Part shown: positions 8,813 through 17,859 of the stretch, piece by piece
Numbering within the stretch: the stretch's first letter is position 1
How the letters are laid out: the number at the start of each line of letters is the position of its first letter
DNA from: JBFMGD01 sp040751775
GTDB taxonomy: Bacteria > Bacillota > Dethiobacteria > DTU022
Length of the DNA stretch: 64,000 bases
Reading direction: 5' to 3'
Assembly: GCA_040751775.1 (NCBI GenBank)
Contig: JBFMGD010000001.1
Coordinates: forward strand, 124,001-188,000
The notes under the pieces: model-generated
The model's database searches: none
What the model saw: the letters and a program-made list of their open reading frames with translations, nothing else
Told to the model about the DNA's origin: nothing
Position numbers and translations under genes: made by a program

Positions 8813-8869
8813 CGACTGCCTCCGCTTTATACTGATACTTACACGCGCGGTCACCGGAGAGGTTATCTT

Positions 8870-9802
8870 CTAAGCTAAACGGGATCGGTTCCATAAAATG
8901 GCCTCTCGAACCACTGTTCGTATGTCGGTTAAATTACTTAACTGCGGTGCCAGACTGTCGCGCAGCAGTTCGGAACCGATCAATAGCGCCGGCACGGGAT
9001 TCTGAGTATGATCGCGATGCGAAAGATCTTCCAGGTTGCCGTGATCGCTGGTAACCAGCATAAGCGTCTCGTGCGGATCGATACATTCAGCAATAGTACC
9101 GAGAAAACTGTCCAGTGTTTTAATTACCCGGGTAGATTCCTCGCTCTCTCCCAGATGGCCGGCCAAATCACTGAGAAAATATTCAAACAGGGTAAAATCA
9201 TAGCTCCGGCTGAGTTCAGCCAGCCGCCGGCCGCCCTCTTCAGCAGTAATTAAAGGAACAGCACAATCCATCCGTTCCAACACACTGTTGTCGATATCCA
9301 TGTAAAGAGCCCGGCCTTCCCGAAGGTCGTCCAGGCTCCTGAATGGTACTCCGCCGTAATATGTAATCAGGGTGGAACAAGAGTAATTTTGCCCGGGTAA
9401 ACCTTGACGCAGCAGGTCAAAAAAGCCGGGCCGGTAGGCATTGGCAAAAGCGCAACCACAGCCAAACCGCTTCAGGTGGCGGAACATTCCCTCACGGGCC
9501 AGAAGCCGCCGCAGGGCCTGATTCGGAAAACCATTTAAATGGGAACCGATTAAGCAAGGCGCGTTATTACCGGTAAAGATGGCCGCCTGGCCGGTAGCGC
9601 TTTGCGGTAAACCGCTTACACCGAGGGAAGCGTCCAGACCAAGCAGGGTTACCCGGTGATTGCTGAAACCAGCCGTTTCACGTACCAGGGGCCGGCCGGC
9701 GAATAGTTTTCTCAAGTGAGGGGTGGCGCTATAATAGAAAGGATTTAGATGAGAGTTGTCGCCAAGACCGACACCATCAACAAAGATTAACAATACACGC
9801 AA
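8870..9802 (-). CDS. Alkaline phosphatase/phosphomutase-superfamily metalloenzyme
   Basis: Begins with the metal-binding LLIFVDGVGLGDN and carries SATGQAAIFTG, with the nucleophile region of the phosphoglycerate/phosphopento-mutase superfamily. It ends with TSDHGNLEDLSHRDHT, which holds the remaining metal ligands. About 310 residues, shorter than independent phosphoglycerate mutase (about 510), so it is not that enzyme. The exact substrate is unknown. The TTG at 9802 is chosen: GGAGG lies 11 bases upstream and the longer frame would overlap htrA. The gene follows htrA by about 50 bases in the same direction. Confidence 0.75.
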   Translation of the reverse strand: MRVLLIFVDGVGLGDNSHLNPFYYSATPHLRKLFAGRPLVRETAGFSNHRVTLLGLDASLGVSGLPQSATGQAAIFTGNNAPCLIGSHLNGFPNQALRRLLAREGMFRHLKRFGCGCAFANAYRPGFFDLLRQGLPGQNYSCSTLITYYGGVPFRSLDDLREGRALYMDIDNSVLERMDCAVPLITAEEGGRRLAELSRSYDFTLFEYFLSDLAGHLGESEESTRVIKTLDSFLGTIAECIDPHETLMLVTSDHGNLEDLSHRDHTQNPVPALLIGSELLRDSLAPQLSNLTDIRTVVREAILWNRSRLA

Positions 9803-9854
9803 GAAAACGAATTCCTCCAATCCGGCAGCACCTGCGCCGCAGCACATACACGCT

Positions 9855-10979
9855 CTACATTTCACCCAGGGTAACCCGGACACTCTGCGTTAGATCGTCA
9901 CGGATGAAAACGACAGTGATCTCATTTCCCGGGTAATAAGAGAGCAGGGCATCAAATAGCTGCGCCAGGTAGCGAACCTCACTATCCCCGACAGCAATAA
10001 TTACATCCCCCGCTTGGAGACCACTTTCAGCGGCAGGACTGCCGGTAATAATTTCTCTGATGTACACGCCCTGATCGGTATGCTCGCCTGTTTTTTGGGA
10101 GAGATCTTCAACAAGCACACCCAACTGCGGCCGCAGAACACGGCCATATTCCTGGAGATCGCGGACAACCCGTTGCACGGTTCTACTCGGTATGGACAGC
10201 CCGATACCTTCCACACCGAGCTGTGTCACTTTGGCGGAATTAATACCGATTACTTCTCCCCGCAGGTTAACCAAGGGGCCGCCGCTGTTGCCTGGGTTGA
10301 TTACCGCGTCCGTCTGAAGAAAAGTATAAGCGTACTGGCTGTCCGGTATCCGCACCTGCCGGCCGACTGCGCTAATGATTCCGGCGGTTACAGTCTGCTG
10401 AAAGAATCCGAGCGGGTTACCCACCGCCAGCACCTTTTCTCCGACTCGTGCAGCAGTTGAATCACCCAAGGGCACGGCTGTTAGATTGTCCTTGGCAATC
10501 TTTAAAAGAGCAAGGTCGGTGAGAACATCTTCCCCGACCAAAACAGCCTCCATATAACCAATTCTTGGAAATACTACCCGGATTTGATCCGCCTCGTCAA
10601 TAACATGCTGGTTTGTAACGATATACCCATCAGTGGAAATAACCACCCCTGAGCCGGAGCCAGCCTCCACCAGGGAGCGCTGACCGAACCGGGTCACATA
10701 AACATATTGATTTACCCCGACAACCGCCGGCATAACCCGTTCGACCACTTCTACCGTGGCCAGATCCTGCTGGTGCAGCGGCGGCCGCTCCTGCTGATCC
10801 TGAGGTGATTTTGCATCCGGCATGAAAGGACCGCGGATCTGTCCGGGAAATAGAACATAGGCAAACAAGACGTAAACCAACGCCGCGCCGATCAACGCGC
10901 CCAAGAAACCGGAGATCAGTAACCCGAAAGAAGAGAGGCCGCGCCGCGGTTTCCGATTAAAGTAACTGTCTTCAGTCAA
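9855..10979 (-). CDS. HtrA/DegP-family membrane-anchored serine protease
   Basis: Extracytoplasmic quality-control protease. One N-terminal transmembrane helix (about 16-38) precedes a trypsin-like domain with the triad His (TNQHVID), Asp (TDLALLK) and Ser (NPGNSGGPL), then a C-terminal PDZ domain (about 275-370, SPAAESGLQAGDVI). A TTG start at 10979 is preceded by AAGGAGGTG. In Bacillus an htrA gene (yycK) ends the walRK cluster. Here it lies four genes downstream of yycI, so the association is kept although yycJ is absent. Confidence 0.94.
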   Translation of the reverse strand: MTEDSYFNRKPRRGLSSFGLLISGFLGALIGAALVYVLFAYVLFPGQIRGPFMPDAKSPQDQQERPPLHQQDLATVEVVERVMPAVVGVNQYVYVTRFGQRSLVEAGSGSGVVISTDGYIVTNQHVIDEADQIRVVFPRIGYMEAVLVGEDVLTDLALLKIAKDNLTAVPLGDSTAARVGEKVLAVGNPLGFFQQTVTAGIISAVGRQVRIPDSQYAYTFLQTDAVINPGNSGGPLVNLRGEVIGINSAKVTQLGVEGIGLSIPSRTVQRVVRDLQEYGRVLRPQLGVLVEDLSQKTGEHTDQGVYIREIITGSPAAESGLQAGDVIIAVGDSEVRYLAQLFDALLSYYPGNEITVVFIRDDLTQSVRVTLGEM

Positions 10980-11043
10980 TTCAGCCTGACACCTCCTTTT
11001 TCGTATTATACCAAACTCAGGCAGAAAGGAAATTTATGAGCGG

Positions 11044-11655
11044 TTAACCTGAAAGATGGCAACGGTCGTTAAACAACTCCAGGCGATAGCTCTGACGGTT
11101 GTCAGAGCAACTGATCATGGATAGAGAAGCGGGGGCCGGGGCAAAAGGCCAACGCTGCTTTGCAGAATAACCCAGGCAGGCGGCAAATAGAGCATTAATA
11201 AACCGGCCGTGGCTGACAAGCAAAATCCGTTGCCGCCTGTTACAGCGGCGACCGAGAAAGCGCAACAATACTATTGCCCGAGCCAATAACATCTTTTCAC
11301 TCTCGCCGCCGAAAACGGCAGCCTTAATGCGAACGCTACCCTCCGGGATTAAATCCGGATAGAGGGATTTAATTTCACACAGAGTCAAACCCTCGATGGC
11401 ACCCCAGGAACACTCCCTTAGGAGAGGTAGCGGCTTTGGAACCAGTCCGGCGGCGCGGGCAATTATTTGAGCGGTCTCCCAGGCACGCTTTAAATCACTG
11501 CTCAACAGTACTTCCGGAGCCAGATCTTTGATCCGGCAGCCTAACAGCGCTGCTTCCCGGCGACCCTGGGTAGAAAGGGGGTAATCAAGACGGCCCTGAA
11601 AACGCCCTTCCTGATTGGCAAGGGTAGTACCGTGGCGAATCAACCAAATTTCCAT
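11044..11655 (-). CDS. Histidine phosphatase family protein (phosphoglycerate mutase-like)
   Basis: Starts with the catalytic LIRHGTTLANQEGRFQG signature and has the second histidine in LLVSHGRFINAL. Length is 203 residues. The dPGM/phosphatase superfamily includes alpha-ribazole phosphatase, SixA and sugar phosphatases, and the sequence alone does not settle the substrate. It starts one base after the murA stop, so it is translationally coupled to murA. Confidence 0.88.
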   Translation of the reverse strand: MEIWLIRHGTTLANQEGRFQGRLDYPLSTQGRREAALLGCRIKDLAPEVLLSSDLKRAWETAQIIARAAGLVPKPLPLLRECSWGAIEGLTLCEIKSLYPDLIPEGSVRIKAAVFGGESEKMLLARAIVLLRFLGRRCNRRQRILLVSHGRFINALFAACLGYSAKQRWPFAPAPASLSMISCSDNRQSYRLELFNDRCHLSG

Positions 11656-11656
11656 C

Positions 11657-12946
11657 TTATAAAGGTTCGATCGAACGGCCCTTCAGATTATGGTCGCGCA
11701 GTCGTTTAATAACCGCGCCCAAATCAATCAGTTTGTGTTCCAGTTGCTCATAGCCGCGATAAATATGATCAGCTTCACTGAGCACTGTTTCTCCCCTTGC
11801 TGCCAGGCCTGCCACCAACAAGGCCGCGCCGGCCCTCAGGTCTGTTGCCGTAACCGGAGCGCCGGAAAGCGGCTGTCCACCTTCAACCACAGCGATTCGG
11901 CCTTCAACCTTAATCTGAGCACCCATTCTTTTTAGTTCATCCACATGGCGATAACGCCCATCAAACACATTCTCGGTGATAATGCTGGTCCCTTCCGCGG
12001 CGGTAAGCAGTACCATCATCAGCGGCTGCAAATCCGTCGGGAAACCCGGGTAAGGGAATGTCTTCAGGTCCGAAGTAAGCAATTTCGAGGCTCCCCTAAC
12101 CCTAATCCGTTCAGGTTCCACCTCTACATCAACTCCCATTTCCCGCATCTTAGCTGTGACCGCTTCAAGGTGTTTTGGAATTACCTCCTCTACAACTACA
12201 TCCCCCCCGGTCACAGCCGCAGCCAGCATATATGTTCCTGCCTCAATCCGGTCCGGAATAATCATGTGTTCTGCGCCGCCCAACTCATTGACACCTTCGA
12301 TGCGGATCACATCGGTTCCGGCACCTTTTACGGATGCGCCCATAGCATTCAAAAAGTTGGCCAGATCGACGATCTCCGGTTCTTTGGCTGCATTTTCCAG
12401 GACAGTTTTCCCCTCAGCCGTTACCGCTGCGAGCATCAGATTAATCGTGGCGCCCACACTTACAACATCAAGATAGATATGTGCCCCACGCAGTTTACGA
12501 GCAGACATCTTGATTAAGCCGTGTTCAATATCAATATCGGCACCCAGAGCGGCAAAACCCTTCAAGTGTTGATCAATCGGGCGAGGGCCCAGGTCACACC
12601 CGCCGGGAATCGGCACCTCGGCTCTGCCAAAGCGGGCTAACAAGCTACCCATCAGATAATATGAAGCACGCATTTGTTTAACCAGGTTATACGGGGGAGT
12701 GAAACCGCGCAGGCTGGACAATCGAAATTCCAGGGTGTTCCTGCCGCGCCGGCGGATCGCCACCCCCAGATCTTCCAGGATGCGGACCATCGTCCTGACG
12801 TCGGTAATATCCGGCAGGTTACTTATAGACAGCTTATCTCTTGCGATTACGATCGCCGGTAAAACTGCAACAGCCGCGTTTTTTGAACCGCTAATCCGTA
12901 CCCTGCCGCGCAACCTTTGGCCGCCTTGAACCACTATTTTTTCCAT
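11657..12946 (-). CDS. murA: UDP-N-acetylglucosamine 1-carboxyvinyltransferase
   Basis: First committed step of peptidoglycan synthesis: enolpyruvyl transfer from PEP to UDP-GlcNAc in the cytoplasm. Length 429 residues, typical of MurA. The N-terminal SGSKNAAVAVLPA motif, the active-site Cys117 in PGGCDLG (the residue alkylated by fosfomycin) and FPTDLQPL are all present. It lies between yycI and the histidine phosphatase in the wall-homeostasis block. Firmicutes often have two MurA copies, and a second is not visible here. Confidence 0.96.
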   Translation of the reverse strand: MEKIVVQGGQRLRGRVRISGSKNAAVAVLPAIVIARDKLSISNLPDITDVRTMVRILEDLGVAIRRRGRNTLEFRLSSLRGFTPPYNLVKQMRASYYLMGSLLARFGRAEVPIPGGCDLGPRPIDQHLKGFAALGADIDIEHGLIKMSARKLRGAHIYLDVVSVGATINLMLAAVTAEGKTVLENAAKEPEIVDLANFLNAMGASVKGAGTDVIRIEGVNELGGAEHMIIPDRIEAGTYMLAAAVTGGDVVVEEVIPKHLEAVTAKMREMGVDVEVEPERIRVRGASKLLTSDLKTFPYPGFPTDLQPLMMVLLTAAEGTSIITENVFDGRYRHVDELKRMGAQIKVEGRIAVVEGGQPLSGAPVTATDLRAGAALLVAGLAARGETVLSEADHIYRGYEQLEHKLIDLGAVIKRLRDHNLKGRSIEPL

Positions 12947-13027
12947 GCTGCCTCCCGATATCCGGTAATTTAACGCATATTGGTGTATCCATCAAGCCAT
13001 CAGTTTGATACAAGTTTCTGAAGTTAG

Positions 13028-13891
13028 TTATTGGTCAGTCTCAAGATTACCGGTAAAGGCATTTACATAATAAGAAACACTGTCGTCCGTTAGAAAACGC
13101 CATACCGGGGGAATCTCCCATTTCTCGGCATTATACTCGCGGCTAAAATAACCCAGTTCCGCTTTGATAATCCGGCGGCTGCGAGGGCTTACGCCCAGAT
13201 CTTCTATCAACCTGAGCAAGGCCTCGGTAACCGGAATGACCGCCATTTCCTGATCCGGTACTTGCTCCAGCGGTTCCAACCAATAAAATTCAATTGAGTT
13301 GATCTGATCCCCGTTAACAAATACTTTCAAGTATCCGGCAAACAAAGGAGTACCTTTATAATCTTGATAGTAATGGATGATCAGGCACCGGTCAAGCACT
13401 TCCATATAGTCAAAGCGTGCCGTATGCGGAAGCAGGTGCCGCGCCCGGAGAGCCAGTTCAACTCTCTGCAGCAGTTCTTTTTGTTCCAGTTGAGCGGCGC
13501 CATCCTGTATGATTAGGCCCGGCTTAAAAGTCAACTGCACCAACCCGGTAGAATGGATCTTTACTTCCATCTCCTGCCCCTGGTAGAAGGAAACGCCCTC
13601 CTGATTGTAAGCAACGGTCTCCTGACCGGCTAAACGATTCAGCAGATCAACCTGGACAGATAAATCAGGCGTTACCGATAAGAAAGCGCTTTTTTGCACA
13701 CCCCGGCGGACCGAAGCCTGTAAAAAGTAGTTGCTCTGAGCCAGACGCTCCTCCACCAGCTGCAACTCTTTCACGGAGACAGCGGCAAGCGGCAGCCGGC
13801 CGGCTTCCTTTAATAATAGATGGTAAGCCAGGAACAGGTTTAAACTTAAAAAAGCAACGATCAGGACCGTTTTAGCCCGATTCAGATTCAC
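13028..13891 (-). CDS. yycI: YycI, WalK-regulating membrane-anchored protein
   Basis: A short cytoplasmic tail, one transmembrane helix (about 8-26) and a large extracytoplasmic region of about 260 residues, matching the YycI architecture. In Bacillus YycI and YycH form a complex with the WalK transmembrane helices and restrain (or in some species activate) its kinase activity. It overlaps yycH by 4 bases and lies last in the walR-walK-yycH-yycI unit. The sequence is divergent, so position and topology carry part of the call. Confidence 0.85.
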   Translation of the reverse strand: MNLNRAKTVLIVAFLSLNLFLAYHLLLKEAGRLPLAAVSVKELQLVEERLAQSNYFLQASVRRGVQKSAFLSVTPDLSVQVDLLNRLAGQETVAYNQEGVSFYQGQEMEVKIHSTGLVQLTFKPGLIIQDGAAQLEQKELLQRVELALRARHLLPHTARFDYMEVLDRCLIIHYYQDYKGTPLFAGYLKVFVNGDQINSIEFYWLEPLEQVPDQEMAVIPVTEALLRLIEDLGVSPRSRRIIKAELGYFSREYNAEKWEIPPVWRFLTDDSVSYYVNAFTGNLETDQ

Positions 13892-15222
13892 GGCTGATCC
13901 TCCTTCAGGACTGTCAACCCTTTAGCTTTCAAAATAAAGTCAACCCCACCCAAACGAATAATCCATACCGGATAAGCCCGCGGTTGCCCCGGCGTTCCAC
14001 CAACAATATAGGCCAGTTCCACCTCTTCCAAGACGAGCGGCTCAACCGGGCTGTTTTCCTGAGCGTGAAGCAAGGATACAGCTTTAAGTATCGCCTCTTT
14101 GTAACTATCTATCAGAGAAGGTGTCCCCGCTTCAGTAAGCAGATCGTAAAACTCTCGTTCATAGTTAGCCAAACCACCATCATTAAAAAACATCCAGGCC
14201 GCGCTGCCCAGTACAGGAATACCCCGATAATAATAGCGCCATACCGCGTAATATACAGCTTGCTGACGATTTGCTTTACGAAGCAGGGATAGGTCTTCCA
14301 ACCGTACTCCTTTAGGCCAGCCCCCGTGCCAACTGAACAACCGCCCGGCTGTATTTAAAGCAGAGGCATAAGCTGCCGTAGCCGGCTCTTGCTCTAACTG
14401 GGGGTAAGAGAAGTTGAGCCCGGCACTTAACCTTAGGCCTTTTTCTCCGTCCGTAAAAATGAGCGTACCATCCCTTTCCTTAATTTCACGCACCAGGCTA
14501 CGGTCCAGAAAAAAAGTGTCCAGGAGAAGATCCCGGGCCAGGTTCTCCCGTGTCATAAAGAGGTCATCCAGGATTAGCTCTTCCGCCGGCACAAACAAGC
14601 GTTCAACCGGTAAGATCTCCAACCCGGTAAATTCATGTAAATATTCAGGAGTCAGTTCCAGATAGCTCATCTGTTGATCCAACGTTAAATCTGCAGTCAA
14701 CTGCTCAAGAAGCAAGCCTTGCTCCTGATCAAAAGGGATGGATAGTTCGCCACCGTTATTACTCACTTTCACCAGCACGGCAAACTGGTCACCATTTTTT
14801 TGAAATACAATTTCATCCAATTGAGTATTGCGCGCTTCCTTAAACCAGGGTGTGCCATGACCCGCGGGAAGGGGAGGTTGAAAAGATACCGTTAACCAAG
14901 GATCCCCGTCAGCGGCTAAGGGACCGCTTCCGCTCTGATCTGAAAAGTAAAGGTCAGCCAGAAGAGTGGAGACTCCTGCCCACAAATAATCATAGGCCGG
15001 TGTTCCTGCTCCAAACCGGTAAATACCCTGGTCGTGGTATAAGTAGAACCAGTGCGGAGTAACAATCTCGGACAGGAGGCGAGGCTTTTCAAAGTACACC
15101 GGCTCCAATACATTTGTACTAACCTCTTCCAAGCGCTGCGGTCCGAACCAGAGCCGGTAGGTCATGAGCATGCTCAACAAAACCAAAAAAGCCAGCAAAA
15201 CACTTTTTGTTTGTTCCTTCAA
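13888..15222 (-). CDS. yycH: YycH, WalK-regulating membrane-anchored protein
   Basis: Single N-terminal helix (about 7-23) with a long external part. It contains the YycH features of a LEPVYFEKPRLL and TPHWFYLYHDQGIYRF region near the start and a conserved YYYRGIPVLG segment in the second domain. 444 residues, as in Bacillus YycH. Partner of YycI in controlling WalK. Directly follows walK (3 bases) and overlaps yycI. Confidence 0.88.
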   Translation of the reverse strand: MKEQTKSVLLAFLVLLSMLMTYRLWFGPQRLEEVSTNVLEPVYFEKPRLLSEIVTPHWFYLYHDQGIYRFGAGTPAYDYLWAGVSTLLADLYFSDQSGSGPLAADGDPWLTVSFQPPLPAGHGTPWFKEARNTQLDEIVFQKNGDQFAVLVKVSNNGGELSIPFDQEQGLLLEQLTADLTLDQQMSYLELTPEYLHEFTGLEILPVERLFVPAEELILDDLFMTRENLARDLLLDTFFLDRSLVREIKERDGTLIFTDGEKGLRLSAGLNFSYPQLEQEPATAAYASALNTAGRLFSWHGGWPKGVRLEDLSLLRKANRQQAVYYAVWRYYYRGIPVLGSAAWMFFNDGGLANYEREFYDLLTEAGTPSLIDSYKEAILKAVSLLHAQENSPVEPLVLEEVELAYIVGGTPGQPRAYPVWIIRLGGVDFILKAKGLTVLKEDQP

Positions 15223-15225
15223 ATC

Positions 15226-17046
15226 TTACGAGCCCTCCTTAAGCTGAAGCCGGGGCAGGGTAAACCGGACCGTAGTACCCTGTCCCAGATTACTTTCAAT
15301 CCAAATCTTGCCGCCATGGGCTTCAACAACCTTGCGCGCGATGGGAAGGCCAAGACCGGTGCCTCCATAATCGCGGCTGCGGGTCTTTTCCACCCGGTAA
15401 AAACGTTCAAAAACCCGGGGAAGGTCTTCAGGAGGGATTCCAACCCCGTTATCGATAATCTCAACCTGAACCATTTCTTCAGTGATAATGGCCGCGCCAA
15501 TTTCGATTTTCCCGCCGGAAGGAGTATACTTAACCGCATTGTTTAAGATATTCGAGAATACTTGCATTAACTTGTCCCGGTCCACCTGGACGGTTAATTC
15601 AGGTGTAATGGTAATATCTATTTCCGGCAATACGGCTCCTAATTTATGACTGAGTTGATCGATAACCTCTTCGGTCAACTCTTTTAGTACTACTTCAGTT
15701 TTATGCCATTCCACCTGACTGTAGTCCAGTTGTGATAGAGCCAACAAATCTTTTACCAGGCTCACCATACGCTCTGTTTCTCGTTCCACCACTTTTAAAA
15801 AGCGAACACGAACCGCCGGGTCTTCCGCCGCGCCATCCAGAAGAGTATCCACATAACTTTTTACCGCTGCCAGAGGGGTGCGCAGCTCGTGTGAGACATC
15901 CGCCGCAAATTCCTGCTGCCGGCGGGTTAGCTCCCTCTCCCCGGTAACATCATGCAGCACCACCAGAGTGCCGTCGAGCCTTCCCTTTTCTTCCTTGAAG
16001 GGCGCCAACTTAACCTGCAGTGTACAAGCAGGCTCCGCCCGGACAAATTCGACGGTAAGCGGCTGTTGCTGATGAATAAACCGGCGCAGCGCCTCAGTGC
16101 CGATTAAATCTTTCAGCAAATAAAACCCTGAACGACCGGGCGATGGGCTTTTCATGCTTAATGTCCGCAACAAATTTTTAGCTGCCGGGTTAATGTGGAT
16201 TAAGTGGCCCTTTCCGTCCAAAGCGACCACTCCGTCACTCATGTTATTGATTACTGCCTCCACTTTACTCTTCTCGGACGATATCTCTTTAATATTTTCA
16301 CTCAGCCGTTCAGCCAGATAGTTGAAGGTGTAGCCCAACTGGCCGATTTCATCGGAAGACTCTACACTAATCTTCCGGGAAAAATCGCCGCTCGCCATTA
16401 AATTGGCCTGAGTGGTTACCGCCTGGACCGGAACGGTTATTGTTCTGGCCAAAATTATCCCCAGCAGAAAACTAATCGCCAGAGCTGCACCGACACCGGT
16501 AAGTAAGATCACTTTAACCTCGTTCAAAATAGTGTCAACCTGACGCAATGAGCCGCTCAGATAGATTACACCCAGGGTGGTTCTGTCATCTTTCAGTGGA
16601 AAAGCAAGATAGTAACGCCTTTCCCGGTGTGCGGGGTCAAAGCGGATCGCTTCTCCGGTCTGCCCGGTCAGGGCACGGGTAATCTCGTCCCGAATCAGGC
16701 GTTGACCGGTAAGCGACTGGTCTACAGAGGAGCCGATGATATGCGCTTGTCGATCCAGGACTACGATTTCCATTTCATTAATCCCGCCGAATTCCCGTAC
16801 CAAATGCGCTATGTCTTCTGAAGTGCCCGGTTCTGTTTTTTGCCTGGGAGTCAGGAAAGATGCCAGTAGGCGGGCCTGGGTTTCAAGCCCGTTTTTATAG
16901 TTTTGCAGATAATAGCGCTCAAGGGATTGAACGAGGTAGACACTGATTAATTGCAGAGAAAAAAGAAGGAGAAGGGAATAAACCAAAATAATTTTCCACT
17001 GAAGGCTCTTAAAAAGATTCCCTCCACCTGAAAAAATAACCGACAC
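15226..17046 (-). CDS. walK: Sensor histidine kinase WalK
   Basis: Two transmembrane helices (about residues 18-40 and 165-187, numbered from the chosen start) flank an external sensor domain of Cache/PAS type. HAMP, PAS and kinase modules follow. The phospho-acceptor is in DVSHELRTPLAAVKSY, the N-box is NILNNAVKYTPSGG, and the G-boxes are DNGVGIP and GGTGLGLPIARKV. WalK senses wall status and phosphorylates WalR. The start is uncertain: the frame is open to 17100, but the GTG at 17046 gives 606 residues, close to Bacillus WalK (611). It overlaps the walR end by about 38 bases. Confidence 0.95.
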   Translation of the reverse strand: MSVIFSGGGNLFKSLQWKIILVYSLLLLFSLQLISVYLVQSLERYYLQNYKNGLETQARLLASFLTPRQKTEPGTSEDIAHLVREFGGINEMEIVVLDRQAHIIGSSVDQSLTGQRLIRDEITRALTGQTGEAIRFDPAHRERRYYLAFPLKDDRTTLGVIYLSGSLRQVDTILNEVKVILLTGVGAALAISFLLGIILARTITVPVQAVTTQANLMASGDFSRKISVESSDEIGQLGYTFNYLAERLSENIKEISSEKSKVEAVINNMSDGVVALDGKGHLIHINPAAKNLLRTLSMKSPSPGRSGFYLLKDLIGTEALRRFIHQQQPLTVEFVRAEPACTLQVKLAPFKEEKGRLDGTLVVLHDVTGERELTRRQQEFAADVSHELRTPLAAVKSYVDTLLDGAAEDPAVRVRFLKVVERETERMVSLVKDLLALSQLDYSQVEWHKTEVVLKELTEEVIDQLSHKLGAVLPEIDITITPELTVQVDRDKLMQVFSNILNNAVKYTPSGGKIEIGAAIITEEMVQVEIIDNGVGIPPEDLPRVFERFYRVEKTRSRDYGGTGLGLPIARKVVEAHGGKIWIESNLGQGTTVRFTLPRLQLKEGS

Positions 17047-17713
17047 CCCTTTTTGTATGGATATACTCCGGCTCAGCCGGGTTGATCTCCAACTTTTCAC
17101 GTAACCGGCGTACTGTTACGTCTACAGTCCGCTCATCCCCGATATAGTCGTACCCCCAAACCCGGTTTAACAACTGCTGCCGGGTAAACACATAACCCGG
17201 GTGCTGCATAACCTCCGCAAGCAGCGAAAACTCGCGAAACGTAAGCTCCACGGGTTCACCGTGATGGAAAACCTCGACTTTATCCAGGTCCAGGATTAAA
17301 CCTCCATGGACCAACCGCTTGGAGCGCTCTGCCGCACGGGCTTCCCCCCCCTTAACTCGCCTTAGTATAGCCTTGACCCGGGCTGAGACCTCCCGCGCGC
17401 TGAACGGCTTGGTAACATAATCGTCCGCGCCTAGCTCAAGCCCCAACACCTTATCGAACTCTGCCTCCCTGGCTGTAAGCATAACAATGGGGGTGTTATG
17501 TTGAGAGCGAATTTCCCGGCAAACGGTAAGACCGTCCTTCTTGGGCATCATGATGTCAAGAATGATTAAATCAGGCCCTTCCTGCTCCACCAGACGCAGC
17601 GTTTCTTCACCATCGTAAGCCAGAATTACCTGGTAGCCTTCTTTTTCCAGGTTATACTTTAAGATTTCCGCAATGGGGCGTTCATCATCAGCCACCAAAA
17701 TTTTATGTGTCAA
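17009..17713 (-). CDS. walR: Response regulator WalR
   Basis: OmpR/PhoB-type regulator of wall metabolism genes. The receiver domain has the acidic pair (ADDE), phospho-Asp in DLIILDIMMPKKDG and the lysine in TKPFSARE. The C-terminal winged helix contains VTVRRLREKLE. I take the TTG at 17713, with GGAGGTG 8 bases upstream; this gives 234 residues, matching WalR elsewhere. Operon order walR-walK-yycH-yycI is that of Bacillus. Known targets in relatives are peptidoglycan hydrolases, and an M23 gene lies immediately upstream. Confidence 0.97.
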   Translation of the reverse strand: MTHKILVADDERPIAEILKYNLEKEGYQVILAYDGEETLRLVEQEGPDLIILDIMMPKKDGLTVCREIRSQHNTPIVMLTAREAEFDKVLGLELGADDYVTKPFSAREVSARVKAILRRVKGGEARAAERSKRLVHGGLILDLDKVEVFHHGEPVELTFREFSLLAEVMQHPGYVFTRQQLLNRVWGYDYIGDERTVDVTVRRLREKLEINPAEPEYIHTKRGVGYFFRWRESF

Positions 17714-17807
17714 AGAAATTACACCTCCGGAGGCGATAACAATCATTATTCGCTGTTGGCGGGCTCATTCCCTGCCGTTAAAAGAACACAAAAAAACCTT
17801 GAAAATC

Positions 17808-17842
17808 CAAAAAAAGACCTTCTTAAAATCAAGAAGGTCTTT
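17808..17842 (-). terminator. Intrinsic terminator after the G5/M23 peptidase gene
   Basis: A perfect 12-bp stem (17813-17824 with 17831-17842) and 6-base loop is followed on the minus strand by a T run. It separates the M23 gene from walR, so walR probably has its own promoter in 17714-17807. Confidence 0.85.
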
Positions 17843-17859
17843 CTCCTGGTTGTTTCAGC

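Noticed and set aside
9924..9937. ATTTCCCGGGTAAT, close to the Noc-binding NBS consensus
   Set aside because: It differs from the palindrome at one position, lies inside htrA coding sequence, and CCCGGG runs are common in this window.
13028..13891. Looked for yycJ (an MBL-fold exonuclease) after yycI
   Set aside because: murA follows instead. The only MBL-fold gene nearby (8198-8812) is of glyoxalase II type and is not yycJ.
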